DNA of 64,000 nucleotides from Marinobacter persicus (lineage in GTDB: Bacteria; Pseudomonadota; Gammaproteobacteria; Pseudomonadales; Oleiphilaceae), in assembly GCF_900114155.1 (NCBI RefSeq), contig NZ_FOSC01000006.1:39983-103982 (forward strand), written 5' to 3'. Shown in pieces: positions 9,816 through 19,051 of this stretch; the stretch's first letter is position 1; each line of letters begins with the position of its first letter. Made by a program: the position numbers and the translations under genes. The notes beneath the pieces are model-generated. The model did not search any database. It worked only from the letters and a program-made list of their open reading frames with translations, and was not told the DNA's origin.

Positions 9816-10733
9816 TCAGAAATCGTTCATGCCCAGGCTTTTTAACGCCCGGTCACTGTCGGCCCAGCCCCGCTTGACCTTCACCCAGAGGCGCAACATC
9901 ACCTTGCTGTCAAACAGCCGTTCCATGTCGGCCCGGGCTTCCTGGCCGATGCGACGCATACGCTCGCCCTTGTCACCGATCAGAATTTTTTTCTGGCCTT
10001 CCCGCTCCACCAGAATCAGCGCGGAGATGTGCAGCGTATTGCCCTGGCGTTTGAATTCCTCGATTTCCACGGCCACGGAATACGGCAGCTCCGCGCCCAG
10101 TTGGCGGGTGATTTTCTCACGCACCATTTCGGCCGCCATGAACCGTTCGCTGCGGTCGGTCACCTGGTCGTCCGGGTAAAAATGGACACTCTGCGGCAGG
10201 AAGCGCCCGACCGCCTGCTCCAGCGGCTCAAGATTGGTTTCCTTCAGGGCCGAGAGCGGGATGATCTCGGCAAACTCCCGCTTCTTGGACAACATATCCA
10301 GATGCGGCAGCAGCAATTCACGCTTTTCCAGACGATCGACCTTGTTAACCGCCAGAATCACCGGGCAGGTCAGGCGTTTGAGCTTTTCCAGCACCATTTC
10401 ATCGGCACTGGTCCAGTTCAACTGGTCCACCATGAACACCACCACATCCACATCGATCAGTGCCGACGAGGCCGCCTTGTTCATGGCACGGTTCAGCGCC
10501 CGGGGCTCGTCTTCGTGCATGCCCGGGGTGTCCACGTAAATCGCCTGAACCGGCCCTTCGGTCTTGATACCCAGTACCTGGTGGCGGGTGGTTTGGGGCT
10601 TGCGGGAGGTGATGCTGAGCTTCTGGCCCAGGATGTGGTTCAGCAGAGTGGATTTACCCACGTTCGGCCGGCCGACAATGGCGACAAAACCGCAGCGGCT
10701 GTTCGGGTCTTCCGGTTGCATCAGATCGTTCAT
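9816..10733 (-). CDS. era: GTPase Era
   Basis: Essential GTPase that binds the 3' end of 16S rRNA and assists 30S maturation. It is 305 aa. The G1 loop is GRPNVGKST (21-29). The switch region [20 protein letters not shown] carries G3 (DTPG), and G4 is NKVD. The C-terminal KH domain (about 210-290) contains [20 protein letters not shown]. Its first base overlaps the last base of rnc (TAATG), which suggests translational coupling of Era with RNase III. Confidence 0.97.
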   Translation of the reverse strand: MNDLMQPEDPNSRCGFVAIVGRPNVGKSTLLNHILGQKLSITSRKPQTTRHQVLGIKTEGPVQAIYVDTPGMHEDEPRALNRAMNKAASSALIDVDVVVFMVDQLNWTSADEMVLEKLKRLTCPVILAVNKVDRLEKRELLLPHLDMLSKKREFAEIIPLSALKETNLEPLEQAVGRFLPQSVHFYPDDQVTDRSERFMAAEMVREKITRQLGAELPYSVAVEIEEFKRQGNTLHISALILVEREGQKKILIGDKGERMRRIGQEARADMERLFDSKVMLRLWVKVKRGWADSDRALKSLGMNDF

Positions 10734-11422
10734 TATTCGGTCTCCACGCCCAGTTGCCTGAGCGCATTACGCGCCGCTTCCTGTTCGGCAATGCGCCGGC
10801 TACTGCCAGTCCCGTTGGTTTTCCGGTCCAGGGAGGGCAGCGCACAGGATACATGGAAGGTCTGGTTATGGGCCTGGCCATCCACCGAGATCACCTCGTA
10901 GTTGGGCAACGGGAATTGCCGGGACTGCAGATATTCCTGCAGCCGGGTTTTGGGATCTTTCTGGGTATCCTGGATATCCAGGCGCTTGAGGCGCTGCTCG
11001 AACCAGCGCAACACCTGCTCCCGGCAGGTGTAGAAGTCGCTGTCCAGGTAAATCGCGCCGATGATCGATTCGATCGCGTCGGCCAGGATGGATTCCCGGC
11101 GGAAACCTCCGCTTTTCAGCTCACCCGACCCCAGCCGCAGGTACTGGCCCAGCTTGAATTCACGACCGATCTCCGCCAGCGTTACCCCCTTGACCATACG
11201 GGCCCGCAGGCGGCTCAACTGGCCTTCCCGGGCTTTTTCGAAATGCTGGTAAAGGTGTTCGGCTATCACCATATTGACGATGGAGTCGCCCAGAAACTCC
11301 AGGCGTTCGTTGTTCTGGTTGCCATAACTGCGGTGCGTCAGCGCCAGCAACAGCCTCTCGGGTTGCTTGAACTGATAGCCGATGCGGCGCTGGAGTTCGT
11401 CAAGATCTGGTTGTGAATTCAC
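10733..11422 (-). CDS. rnc: Ribonuclease III
   Basis: Double-strand-specific endoribonuclease that processes pre-rRNA and structured mRNAs. It is 229 aa. The RNase III signature [13 protein letters not shown] spans 38-50, and the second acidic cluster is [13 protein letters not shown]. The double-stranded RNA-binding domain occupies about 155-225 and ends [15 protein letters not shown]. The start overlaps the stop of the DUF4845 gene by four bases. lepB-DUF4845-rnc-era is a common gammaproteobacterial arrangement. Confidence 0.97.
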   Translation of the reverse strand: MNSQPDLDELQRRIGYQFKQPERLLLALTHRSYGNQNNERLEFLGDSIVNMVIAEHLYQHFEKAREGQLSRLRARMVKGVTLAEIGREFKLGQYLRLGSGELKSGGFRRESILADAIESIIGAIYLDSDFYTCREQVLRWFEQRLKRLDIQDTQKDPKTRLQEYLQSRQFPLPNYEVISVDGQAHNQTFHVSCALPSLDRKTNGTGSSRRIAEQEAARNALRQLGVETE

Positions 11423-11802
11423 TGGCCCTTCAACTCGTATTCATGCTGGAAGTGGACGACGCTGTCCACGTTGGCAAAAAGATTGTTGCGAACTTCGTAG
11501 TCCACGTTAATCACCACGTATTCGCCGTTTTTATCGACCGAGATGTGCTTGGCGTCAAAGCCCCGCACGTTGTTCACACTCAGCCGCTTGTTGATCAGCC
11601 TGCGCACCTCGGCCGGCCCCATGGTGGACAGGCCCTCCGTGCCCTCAAGGCTCTCGAGCGCTTCCTGAATGGTAATGTCATCGATGTAGGCCGGCCCCAG
11701 CTTGATGCCCAGGGTCAGCAGGGCCCCGAAAAACAGTGCCACAATCACCATGGTCAGGGCGCCGCCGTGCTGCCGGCTTCCCACGGGATAATCCGTTCTC
11801 AT
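11419..11802 (-). CDS. DUF4845 family single-pass membrane protein
   Basis: A 127-aa protein with one hydrophobic segment near the N-terminus ([20 protein letters not shown], about 14-33). A soluble domain follows that ends [18 protein letters not shown] choose ATG 11802 because AAGGAGAAAACGGTC precedes it at good spacing. A start 30 nt upstream lacks a ribosome-binding site. Its place between lepB and rnc is conserved in Pseudomonas and relatives, where it is annotated DUF4845. No biochemical role is known to me. Membrane anchoring beside signal peptidase may hint at envelope work, but that is only context. Confidence 0.85.
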   Translation of the reverse strand: MRTDYPVGSRQHGGALTMVIVALFFGALLTLGIKLGPAYIDDITIQEALESLEGTEGLSTMGPAEVRRLINKRLSVNNVRGFDAKHISVDKNGEYVVINVDYEVRNNLFANVDSVVHFQHEYELKGQ

Positions 11803-11828
11803 GACCGTTTTCTCCTTAAACGCCTGAA

Positions 11829-12614
11829 TCACTCAATCGTACCCACCCGTTCAAAAGATGGCAGACTGGTCAGGGATTGCCAGTGCATCCAGATGGCAAA
11901 CGCTTTGCCCACCACCATGTCGTCCGGCACGGTACCCCAGAAACGACTGTCGTTGCTGTTGTCGCGGTTATCACCCATGACAAAATAGTGACCCTCGGGC
12001 ACCACCCATTCGCCCTCGCCGGAACCCGACACCCGCCCCATGCTCAGGTACAGATCGTGCTCAACGCCGCCAATGCGTTCGCGCCAGCGTTCCATCGGCG
12101 GCATGCGGGCGACAAATTCACGGGGTACCGCCTTGCCATTCACGTAAAGCTGTTTGTCCCGGTAACGGATGTGGTCACCCGGCAGGCCAATCACCCGCTT
12201 GATGTAATTGGTCGCGCCGTCTTCGGGATAACGGAAGACCATGACGTCGCCGCGCTCCGGGTCCCCCACCTCGATCACCTTGGTGCCGGCCACCGGCAAA
12301 CGCAGACCGTAGGCGTATTTGTTCACCAGAATGAAATCGCCCACTTCCAACGTGGGCAACATGGAACCGGAGGGAATCTGGAATGGTTCAACCAGGAAGG
12401 AACGCAACACCAGCACAATGGCCAGTACCGGGAAGAACGACCGGCTGACGTCCACCAGCCAGGGCTCTTTCGGCTCCTCGGCCGGTTCGCCGGCCTCCGG
12501 TGTCGGACCTGCCGCCGCCAGACGGCGTTTGCGCAGGAACAGCTTGTCGGCCAGCCAGACCACGCCGGTGGCAAACGTCAGCACCACCAGTACCAGCGGG
12601 AAATTGATATCCAT
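11829..12614 (-). CDS. lepB: Signal peptidase I
   Basis: Membrane serine protease that removes signal peptides from Sec and Tat substrates on the periplasmic side. It is 261 aa. TM1 is at about 4-22 and TM2 at about 58-74. The catalytic serine is S84 in PSGSMLPTL. The general-base lysine is K139 in NYIKRVIGLPGD, and the box-E motif GDNRDNSNDSRFWG is near the C-terminus. It follows lepA by 14 nt, the standard lepA-lepB pair. Confidence 0.97.
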   Translation of the reverse strand: MDINFPLVLVVLTFATGVVWLADKLFLRKRRLAAAGPTPEAGEPAEEPKEPWLVDVSRSFFPVLAIVLVLRSFLVEPFQIPSGSMLPTLEVGDFILVNKYAYGLRLPVAGTKVIEVGDPERGDVMVFRYPEDGATNYIKRVIGLPGDHIRYRDKQLYVNGKAVPREFVARMPPMERWRERIGGVEHDLYLSMGRVSGSGEGEWVVPEGHYFVMGDNRDNSNDSRFWGTVPDDMVVGKAFAIWMHWQSLTSLPSFERVGTIE

Positions 12615-12628
12615 TCCGGTGTCTTGTC

Positions 12629-14449
12629 CTATTTATCGACCTGTAACACGGCGAGGAACGCTTCCTGGGGCACATCCACATTGCCCAGCTGTTTCATGCG
12701 TTTCTTGCCCTCTTTCTGCTTCTGCAGCAGTTTCTTCTTACGGCTGACGTCGCCGCCGTAGCACTTGGCGGTGACGTTCTTGCGCAGCGCCTTGACCGTG
12801 ACCCGCGCCACCACCTGAGTGCCGATGGCCGCCTGAATGGCAATATCGAACATCTGGCGGGGAATCAGTTCTTTCATCTTGTCGATCAGCTGACGGCCTT
12901 TGTAGTGGGCCTGATCCTTGTGAACGATCAGCGCCAGGGCATCCACCCGCTCGCCGTTGATCAACACATCCAGGCGCACCAGCTTGGCCGGCTGGAAACG
13001 CACGAACTGGTAGTCCAGCGAGGCGAAGCCGCGGCTGGCGGATTTCACACGATCGAAGAAATCCAGCACCACCTCGGCCATGGGCAGCTCGTACACCACC
13101 TGCACCTGGTTGGACATGAAGTGCATGTTCTTCTGCACACCGCGCTTTTCCTCACACAGGGCAATCACATTACCCAAATGCTCCTGTGGCACCAGGATGC
13201 TGGCCTCGACAATCGGCTCGCGCATTTCCTCGATGGAGCCAATATCCGGCAAGCGCGAAGGGTTGTCCACCGACAGGGTCTCACCCTGAGTGGTCACCAC
13301 TTCGTAGATAACGGTGGGCGCGGTGGTGATCAGATCAATGCCGTATTCCCGCTCCAGCCGCTCCTGGATAATTTCCATGTGCAGCATGCCCAGGAAACCA
13401 CAACGGAAGCCGAATCCCAGGGCGTCGGAGTTTTCCGGCTCGAAGAACAAAGAGGCGTCGTTCAGGGTGAGCTTTTCCAGCGCATCCCGGAAATCGTCGT
13501 AGTCATCCGAACTGACCGGGAACAGGCCGGCGTAGACCTGCGGCTTCACTTTCTTGAAGCCCGGCAGCATCGGGGTTTCCTCGGCGTACTTCTGATGCAC
13601 GATGGTGTCGCCCACCGGCGCGCCGTGGATGTCCTTGATACCGGCCACCACGAAGCCAACGTCGCCGGCCTCGAGAATGTTGGTGTCTTTCGGCTTCGGG
13701 TTGAAAATACCCACCTTGTCGGCATTCCAGGCCTTGCCGGTGGACTTGATCACGATCTTGTCACCCTTGCGCAGGGTGCCTTCGGTAATCCGCACCAGCG
13801 ACACCACGCCAAGGTAGTTATCAAACCAGGAATCGATGATCAGCGCCTGCAACGGCGCCTTGCGGTCACCCTTGGGCGGCGGGATGCGGTGAATCAGATC
13901 CTCAAGCACATCTTCCACGCCCATGCCGCTCTTGGCACTGCAGCGCACGGCGTCGGTCGCTTCGATGCCGATCACATCCTCGATTTCCTCGGACACACGA
14001 TCGGGCTCGGCCTGCGGCAGGTCCATCTTGTTCAGCACCGGCACCACTTCCAGGCCCTGCTCGATGGCGGTGTAGCAGTTGGCCACGGACTGGGCTTCCA
14101 CGCCCTGGCCGGCGTCCACCACCAGCAGCGCACCTTCACAGGCGTACAGGGAACGGGATACCTCGTAGGAAAAGTCCACGTGGCCGGGGGTATCGATGAA
14201 GTTCAGTTTATAGATCTGGCCGTCCCGGGCCTTGTAGTTGAGCGTAACGCTCTGGGCCTTGATGGTAATCCCGCGTTCACGCTCCAGGTCCATCGAATCA
14301 AGTACCTGCTCGGCCATTTCCCGGTCTGTCAGGCCACCACAAATCTGAATAAAACGATCCGCCAGGGTGGATTTGCCATGGTCGATGTGCGCAATGATGG
14401 AAAAATTTCGTATACGACTGATGTCGTTATCTTTTTCGGCTTCAGACAT
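12629..14449 (-). CDS. lepA: Elongation factor 4 (LepA) GTPase
   Basis: Translational GTPase that acts on stalled or initiating ribosomes (back-translocase/EF4). It is 606 aa. The G1 loop is [13 protein letters not shown] (20-32), with G3 DTPGHVDF and G4 NKMD. The EF-G-like domains are followed by the LepA-specific C-terminal domain with [20 protein letters not shown]. It is separated from mucD by 193 nt that include a hairpin, so it probably starts its own transcription unit with lepB onward. Confidence 0.97.
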   Translation of the reverse strand: MSEAEKDNDISRIRNFSIIAHIDHGKSTLADRFIQICGGLTDREMAEQVLDSMDLERERGITIKAQSVTLNYKARDGQIYKLNFIDTPGHVDFSYEVSRSLYACEGALLVVDAGQGVEAQSVANCYTAIEQGLEVVPVLNKMDLPQAEPDRVSEEIEDVIGIEATDAVRCSAKSGMGVEDVLEDLIHRIPPPKGDRKAPLQALIIDSWFDNYLGVVSLVRITEGTLRKGDKIVIKSTGKAWNADKVGIFNPKPKDTNILEAGDVGFVVAGIKDIHGAPVGDTIVHQKYAEETPMLPGFKKVKPQVYAGLFPVSSDDYDDFRDALEKLTLNDASLFFEPENSDALGFGFRCGFLGMLHMEIIQERLEREYGIDLITTAPTVIYEVVTTQGETLSVDNPSRLPDIGSIEEMREPIVEASILVPQEHLGNVIALCEEKRGVQKNMHFMSNQVQVVYELPMAEVVLDFFDRVKSASRGFASLDYQFVRFQPAKLVRLDVLINGERVDALALIVHKDQAHYKGRQLIDKMKELIPRQMFDIAIQAAIGTQVVARVTVKALRKNVTAKCYGGDVSRKKKLLQKQKEGKKRMKQLGNVDVPQEAFLAVLQVDK

Positions 14450-14593
14450 TCATCAAAACCCAGATGGTATGAACACTCGGATGCAAGGATGCTGAAAATC
14501 ATCCGGTGCGGAAATTAAAAACGGCAGGCATTGTAACGCGAACAGAGGGCGCTGTCGCCCTGAACGCCGCAGGTGGCGCGAGTTTGTGGAGAA

Positions 14594-14630
14594 CTGGCAA
14601 GGTCCGCGGGATTGCCGAAGGCCTTGCCAG
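14594..14630 (-). terminator. Hairpin downstream of mucD
   Basis: CTGGCAAGG (14594-14602) pairs exactly with CCTTGCCAG (14622-14630) around a GC-rich 19-nt loop, 12 nt beyond the mucD stop. No uridine run follows on the minus strand (TTCTCC), so this may be a Rho-dependent end or an mRNA-stabilising stem rather than a strong intrinsic terminator. Confidence 0.5.
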
Positions 14631-14642
14631 ACGGGGATGGCT

Positions 14643-16076
14643 TCAGGGCCGCATCACCAGGTAGCTGGCACGGCCTTCGCGGATTATGCGCACAGAAACA
14701 GCCCGGTCATCCGGCAGGCGTTCCACCGCCTCGCGGAACTCCGCCAGCGAGGTCACCGGGCGACGATTCAGCTCGGTAATCACATCCCGCACCCGGATAC
14801 CAGCCTGGTAGGCCGGGCCACGGTCGATGTCAGTCACCACCACACCCCCGTCAATACCCAGGGAGCGAGCGGCATCTTCCGGCAGCGGTTCAACCGTCAG
14901 GCCGAGCGGATTGCCCGCGCTATCGCCCTGATCCCGACCACTGACCGCCGGCGAACGCTCATCATCTTCCGGCAACTGGCCAATTTCCACGTTCAGGGTA
15001 ATTTCCCGACCTTCACGCAGCACGGTCAGGGGCACCGTTTCTCCCACCGGGGTGCGTCCGACCATTGGTGGCAGGTCTGCGGAAGTATCCACCGGGGCGC
15101 CATCAAATTCGAGTACGATATCGCCGGAACGCAGACCACCCTCCGCTGCCGGCGAACCTTCCATCACCTCGGCAATCAGCGCCCCCCGGGGGCGATCAAG
15201 ACCAAAGGTTTCGGCCAGATCCCGGCTGACTTCCTGGATCAGCACACCCAGCCAGCCACGGGACACGGCACCATCATCGCGCAGCTGGCGGAACACATTC
15301 ATGGCGTCATCAATGGGGATGGCGAACGAGACCCCCATGAAACCACCTGAGCGGGTGTAAATCTGGGAGTTGATACCCACCACTTCGCCGTCGAGGTTGA
15401 ACAGCGGGCCGCCGGAGTTGCCCGGATTGATGGCCACATCGGTCTGGATGAAGGGTACATAGTTTTCCGACGGCAGTGAGCGGCCAAGTGCGCTGACAAT
15501 GCCGGCGGTCACGGTGTAATCGAAGCCGAAGGGAGAGCCGATGGCAAATACCCATTCGCCCACCTCCAGGTCGCGGGAGCGGCCAATGCGCACCACCGGC
15601 AGATCATCGCCATTCTCGATTTTCAACACGGCCATGTCCGAACGGGGGTCGGTGCCAACGATGGTGGCACTGAATTCCCGGCGGTCACTCAGGCGCACCA
15701 TCACCTCATCGGCACCTTCAACCACATGGTTGTTGGTCAGCACATAGCCGTCGGCCGAGACAATGAAGCCGGAGCCCATGGAACGGCGGGGCTGCTGACG
15801 GGAATGGGGGGAGTCACCAAAGGGAGACTGGGGGCCACGGAAAAATTCCTGCAAAAACGGGGGCAACTGTTCAAGCTGGCGCTCATCAAACGGAGAACCA
15901 TGGAAACCGGAACTGCGGTTCTGTGGTTCGGTGGTGGTGCTGATATTCACCACCGCACTGGAATTCTCTTCCACAAGATCGGTGAAATCCGGCAGTTGGG
16001 CCGCCGCCACCTGGCTCCAGAACGCGGCTACCAGAGCCGCCAGCATCAGCATGACATTCGTTTTTACACGCGACAT
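14643..16076 (-). CDS. mucD: Periplasmic serine protease MucD (DegP/HtrA family)
   Basis: Envelope protease/chaperone that degrades misfolded proteins and, in Pseudomonas, restrains AlgU activity. It is 477 aa from ATG 16076, which follows AGGGG at six nt; a TTG two codons upstream is discarded. The signal peptide is about 1-26 (cleavage near VAAAQ). The trypsin-like triad is H117 (LTNNHVVEG), D147 (DPRSDMAVLKI) and S221 (NPGNSGGPLFN). A Q-linker with GFHGSPF lies at about 55-95. Two PDZ domains follow, at about 265-355 and 385-470. It is the last gene of the rpoE-mucABCD cluster, 80 nt after mucC. Confidence 0.95.
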   Translation of the reverse strand: MSRVKTNVMLMLAALVAAFWSQVAAAQLPDFTDLVEENSSAVVNISTTTEPQNRSSGFHGSPFDERQLEQLPPFLQEFFRGPQSPFGDSPHSRQQPRRSMGSGFIVSADGYVLTNNHVVEGADEVMVRLSDRREFSATIVGTDPRSDMAVLKIENGDDLPVVRIGRSRDLEVGEWVFAIGSPFGFDYTVTAGIVSALGRSLPSENYVPFIQTDVAINPGNSGGPLFNLDGEVVGINSQIYTRSGGFMGVSFAIPIDDAMNVFRQLRDDGAVSRGWLGVLIQEVSRDLAETFGLDRPRGALIAEVMEGSPAAEGGLRSGDIVLEFDGAPVDTSADLPPMVGRTPVGETVPLTVLREGREITLNVEIGQLPEDDERSPAVSGRDQGDSAGNPLGLTVEPLPEDAARSLGIDGGVVVTDIDRGPAYQAGIRVRDVITELNRRPVTSLAEFREAVERLPDDRAVSVRIIREGRASYLVMRP

Positions 16077-16156
16077 AATCAACCCCTGGTTTGATTCGTG
16101 ACCAGCCTACATTCTGAGGGCAAAGTACGACTTTTCAACTTAAAAAACCGTAGGTA

Positions 16157-16606
16157 TCAAAGCCCTGGCACCGTCCCGATGCGCTGAACACGCAACATGC
16201 GAGGCTCGAAGGCCCCGGCATTGCCGGCCTGCCAACGGCGCACCAGCCAGAACCCGCCTGCCAGGCCCACCACCGCGCCGGCTACCGCCGACAACTCAGA
16301 ACCACCAAACCCGCGAAAACCGGCAATACAGCCAACCACCAGCGCAAGCAACGGCACACCATAAACCCATAGCGAAGCCCGCAACAGGGCCTGTTCGTCA
16401 ATGCCCAGTACCACGTCATCACCGACCCGGGCGCCGGCGGAGTTGCTTACCCTGACCCGATTGGCCCGCCCACCGGTCACCGAAGCCAGAGCCCGCTGGC
16501 CACAACCGGAGCGGGCCGAGCAGCTCTGGCAGGCGCTGGTGCGGATGGTCTGTACCCAGGCATAGCCACCATCGATGGCCACGACTTTTCCGGTTTCAGT
16601 GATCAT
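16157..16606 (-). CDS. rseC: RseC/MucC family regulator of sigma-E activity
   Basis: Inner-membrane protein of the SoxR-reducing/RseC family (MucC in Pseudomonas). It is 149 aa from ATG 16606, the start that gives the conserved MITETGKVVAIDGGYAWVQT. A cysteine cluster C26-x2-C29-x5-C35 (SACQSCSARSGCGQ) could bind metal or take part in redox chemistry. Two transmembrane helices lie at about 75-95 and 100-120 (LLALVVGCIAGFRG; LSAVAGAVVGLAGGFWLV). It overlaps mucB by 11 nt. The role in modulating sigma-E is known for the family, but its mechanism is unclear. Confidence 0.88.
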   Translation of the reverse strand: MITETGKVVAIDGGYAWVQTIRTSACQSCSARSGCGQRALASVTGGRANRVRVSNSAGARVGDDVVLGIDEQALLRASLWVYGVPLLALVVGCIAGFRGFGGSELSAVAGAVVGLAGGFWLVRRWQAGNAGAFEPRMLRVQRIGTVPGL

Positions 16607-17666
16607 GGCCCGACAACTCCACGGCCCGTGCATCGTCAATCACCACAGAATCGGCCAGCTGGCGGGCCGTCTGTGGGGGAATCTCGCCCACCACGGCAAT
16701 CAGGAACGGCCGGTTCTGCACATCAATCTGGCGCATGTAAATGGTGGTTGCGCCAATCCGCGAGGCGCCGGTGGGCATTTTCAGGTTGCCGACCGGCTCG
16801 ACGAATACCGAGAACGCCGCCAACCCGTCAGAGAACGCCACCACCTGGCCACGCCCGGAACGGGGCGCCGCCGCGGGCACAAAGCCGTCCGGCCGCCAGT
16901 CCAGGGTCCAGCCACTGGTGCGATTGGCCGGGGATTCGGCACTGCGCGGAGCCCCCAGGGTGCGGGCAATCTCCCGCCCCCGGGTCTGGATTTCAAACTC
17001 TTCGTCCGGAAGATTGTCCGCTATCTCCAGACTGGTGAACTGGAACTGCTCCAGCACTTCGCCATCCGGCGCGCGAACATGACTTTTCACCAGCAGACCG
17101 GTGTTTTTCTCCAGCCACAAACGGTGGCTGTGACGGTGTTCATCTTTGGCCCGCAGGGCAATTTTCACGGCGTCGTAACCGGCCACCCGGTCTTCCCCCA
17201 GAAGTTCCGGGGTATACCACTGCACCATGGGAGCCAGCTGCGCCGAGAAAGCCTCGGCGAAGGGGCCGGAGGGAATAACATCGTCGAGCCGGATGCGACC
17301 CTGGTCGGGCAGGACGCACACCACGTCCATGCCCTTGCGGACGATCTCGCCGCTACCCCCATCCTGCAGCACCAGACGCTCCTCCACCTGGCCGTCCCGA
17401 TAGCGATGGGCAATACGCATCGAATGCACCTGATCGCCCCGGGCGTACACAAATACGCCACGATAGGAGGTCATGTTCAGGGCGGGGCCAAGCTTCTCCA
17501 GCCATTCACCGGCACTCTTTACGGTCCCGTCCGGCTGGCCATCGTCTCGGGCCTGGGCCGAAAACGGAATCAGCACTGCCAGCGCCATCATCAGCAAAGC
17601 CACACACAGCCGTTTTCCGGCAGCCGGATGATTCACACTCGGAACCACAGCAGTAACCCCGGCCAT
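16596..17666 (-). CDS. mucB: Sigma-E factor regulatory protein RseB/MucB
   Basis: Periplasmic protein that binds the anti-sigma factor MucA/RseA and protects it from DegS cleavage until lipid or LPS signals release it. It is 356 aa. The Sec signal peptide is about 20-39 (CVALLMMALAVLIPFSAQA). The N-terminal LolA-like domain (about 45-210) has SYRGVFVYARGDQVHSMRI, and the smaller C-terminal domain (about 235-330) has WTLDWRPDGFVPA. It starts one base after the mucA stop, so expression is tightly coupled to its partner. Confidence 0.93.
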   Translation of the reverse strand: MAGVTAVVPSVNHPAAGKRLCVALLMMALAVLIPFSAQARDDGQPDGTVKSAGEWLEKLGPALNMTSYRGVFVYARGDQVHSMRIAHRYRDGQVEERLVLQDGGSGEIVRKGMDVVCVLPDQGRIRLDDVIPSGPFAEAFSAQLAPMVQWYTPELLGEDRVAGYDAVKIALRAKDEHRHSHRLWLEKNTGLLVKSHVRAPDGEVLEQFQFTSLEIADNLPDEEFEIQTRGREIARTLGAPRSAESPANRTSGWTLDWRPDGFVPAAAPRSGRGQVVAFSDGLAAFSVFVEPVGNLKMPTGASRIGATTIYMRQIDVQNRPFLIAVVGEIPPQTARQLADSVVIDDARAVELSGHDH

Positions 17667-18227
17667 TTAATAACCACTGTTCGCGCTGACCATGCGAGCG
17701 TAGCCCACCGAACCCCGGCCGGCACCCACGCTGTTATGCTGGGCATGCTCGAGCATGTACTGGCGCATCTGTCGACGCTGTTCTTCATCCAGGCCCTGCA
17801 GGGTCACCTCCTGAATGGCGCTCGGCAGTACCTGTGCCGGCGCCGGCTCACTGGAGCCGGCCGCCAGGCCTTCAGCACCGGCCGCGGGCTCGCCACCCTG
17901 CCAGCCGGTGCCGGCACCAAAGCCTATCACCAGCGCCAGGGCGACCATCGCAGCGACCGGCCAGTGCCAGCGACGAGAGGTTGGCGATACCGCCGCAGGT
18001 ACCGACGGCACTTCCCGGCCGTCGAGTTGCGCCCGCACCCGGGATGCGACATCCGCACCGGCAACGGGCCCATGATTCTCGTGCATCAGGTCGCGAATCT
18101 GCTGCCAGCGCTGCCACTGGCCACGGACGTCTTCCTGGTCACCATGAGACAGCAGCCGACGCACCGACAGCTCGTCGGCTTCGTCGTCCATCATGGCGGA
18201 CAGGGTTTCTCTGAGACGCTCGTCCAT
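17667..18227 (-). CDS. mucA: Anti-sigma-E factor MucA/RseA
   Basis: Single-pass inner-membrane anti-sigma factor. Its cytoplasmic N-terminus holds AlgU/RpoE, and its periplasmic tail binds MucB. It is 186 aa from ATG 18227 (MDERLRETLSAMMDDEADEL, the family N-terminus). A GTG 15 nt upstream, right after the rpoE stop, is an alternative start. The anti-sigma domain is about 1-75. The single TM is about 89-108 (WPVAAMVALALVIGFGAGTGW) and the periplasmic tail is about 110-186. No truncation of the mucA22 type is seen. The gene is intact, which predicts a non-mucoid, regulated state. Confidence 0.9.
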   Translation of the reverse strand: MDERLRETLSAMMDDEADELSVRRLLSHGDQEDVRGQWQRWQQIRDLMHENHGPVAGADVASRVRAQLDGREVPSVPAAVSPTSRRWHWPVAAMVALALVIGFGAGTGWQGGEPAAGAEGLAAGSSEPAPAQVLPSAIQEVTLQGLDEEQRRQMRQYMLEHAQHNSVGAGRGSVGYARMVSANSGY

Positions 18228-18242
18228 CGGATGCAACCTCAC

Positions 18243-18932
18243 TTACGTCGATGAATGATTGAGCAGTGGCCCGAGGTGCCGGGCCACCGCGTCACGGGCC
18301 CGGAAAATCCGGGACCGGACCGTGCCTATCGGACACTCCAGAATCCTGGCAATGTCCTCGTAGCTCAGGCCGTCGTATTCCCGCAACAGAAAGGCCGAGC
18401 GTAATTCTTCCGGCAAGCCGGCAATGGCGGTATTCAGGGCCTTTTGCAGTTGTTCCCGCTGCAACAGCTTTTCCGGCGATGCCACATCCCGCAAACGCCC
18501 GCCATCATCGAAATTCTCGGCATCGGCGGCGTCCGCCGACCCCTGGGGCCGACGCCCGCGGGCTTCCAGATAATTCTTGGCGGTGTTGACGGCAATCCGG
18601 TAAAGCCAGGTATAGAAGGCGCTGTCACCCCGGAAACGCTCGATCGCCCGATATGCCTTGACGAAGGTATCCTGGGTCAGGTCCATGACCTCCTGCGGGT
18701 CATACACGTACCGGCTGATAATGGACGCCACACGGGATTGATATTTCACCACCAGCAGATCAAACGCCGCCCGGTCACCGTTGCGTATTTTGCGCACCAG
18801 CTGCAAGTCGGTCTGGCTGTCAGTCTGCTCACCCGAATGGCGGTTGTTGTCAGGAGTCATGGACGAAGCAACACGGTGTCCCGGAGTTGTGGCCGTAACC
18901 GGCCCTTTTTTGCTCGAATTCGCCTGCGCCAT
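18243..18932 (-). CDS. rpoE: RNA polymerase sigma factor RpoE/AlgU (sigma-E, ECF family)
   Basis: Envelope-stress ECF sigma factor. With ATG 18932 (preceded by GGAAG at six nt) it is 229 aa. The conserved core starts at DLQLVRKIRNGDRAAFDLLV, so about 30 residues of polar N-terminal extension precede it. An internal ATG at 18860 would shorten this but has no ribosome-binding site. Region 2 contains DPQEVMDLTQDTFVKAYRAI and RGDSAFYTWLYRIAVNTAKN. Region 4 contains LPEELRSAFLLREYDGLSYE and GTVRSRIFRARDAV. It is first in the mucABCD operon and divergent from nadB, as in P. aeruginosa. Confidence 0.93.
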   Translation of the reverse strand: MAQANSSKKGPVTATTPGHRVASSMTPDNNRHSGEQTDSQTDLQLVRKIRNGDRAAFDLLVVKYQSRVASIISRYVYDPQEVMDLTQDTFVKAYRAIERFRGDSAFYTWLYRIAVNTAKNYLEARGRRPQGSADAADAENFDDGGRLRDVASPEKLLQREQLQKALNTAIAGLPEELRSAFLLREYDGLSYEDIARILECPIGTVRSRIFRARDAVARHLGPLLNHSST

Positions 18933-19008
18933 CGCTGTCTTCCGGTAATCGTTCCTGAATCCAGGTTCCTGGCCGGACCACACTGTCCGGCAACAACCGT
19001 CAGGCCAA

Positions 19009-19035
19009 ATAGACAGCGGGCGCAAAGTTTAGTTC
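19009..19035 (-). promoter_or_regulatory. Sigma-E (AlgU)-type promoter of rpoE
   Basis: On the minus strand GAACTA (19035-19030), a 16-nt spacer and TCTAT (19013-19009) resemble the ECF sigma-E/AlgU consensus GAACTT-N16/17-TCtgA. Predicted transcription would start about 70 nt before the rpoE ATG at 18932. Autoregulation of this operon by its own sigma factor is established in E. coli and Pseudomonas. Confidence 0.6.
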
Positions 19036-19051
19036 AATACAGGCTCACATT

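Noticed and set aside
12905..14518. 537-codon open frame on the plus strand opposite lepA (similar long ones opposite relA, lysS/prfB, recJ and hom)
   Set aside because: High third-position G+C leaves the antisense frames open. The proteins are His/Gln/Val-rich with no family motifs, while the minus-strand genes are clearly conserved.
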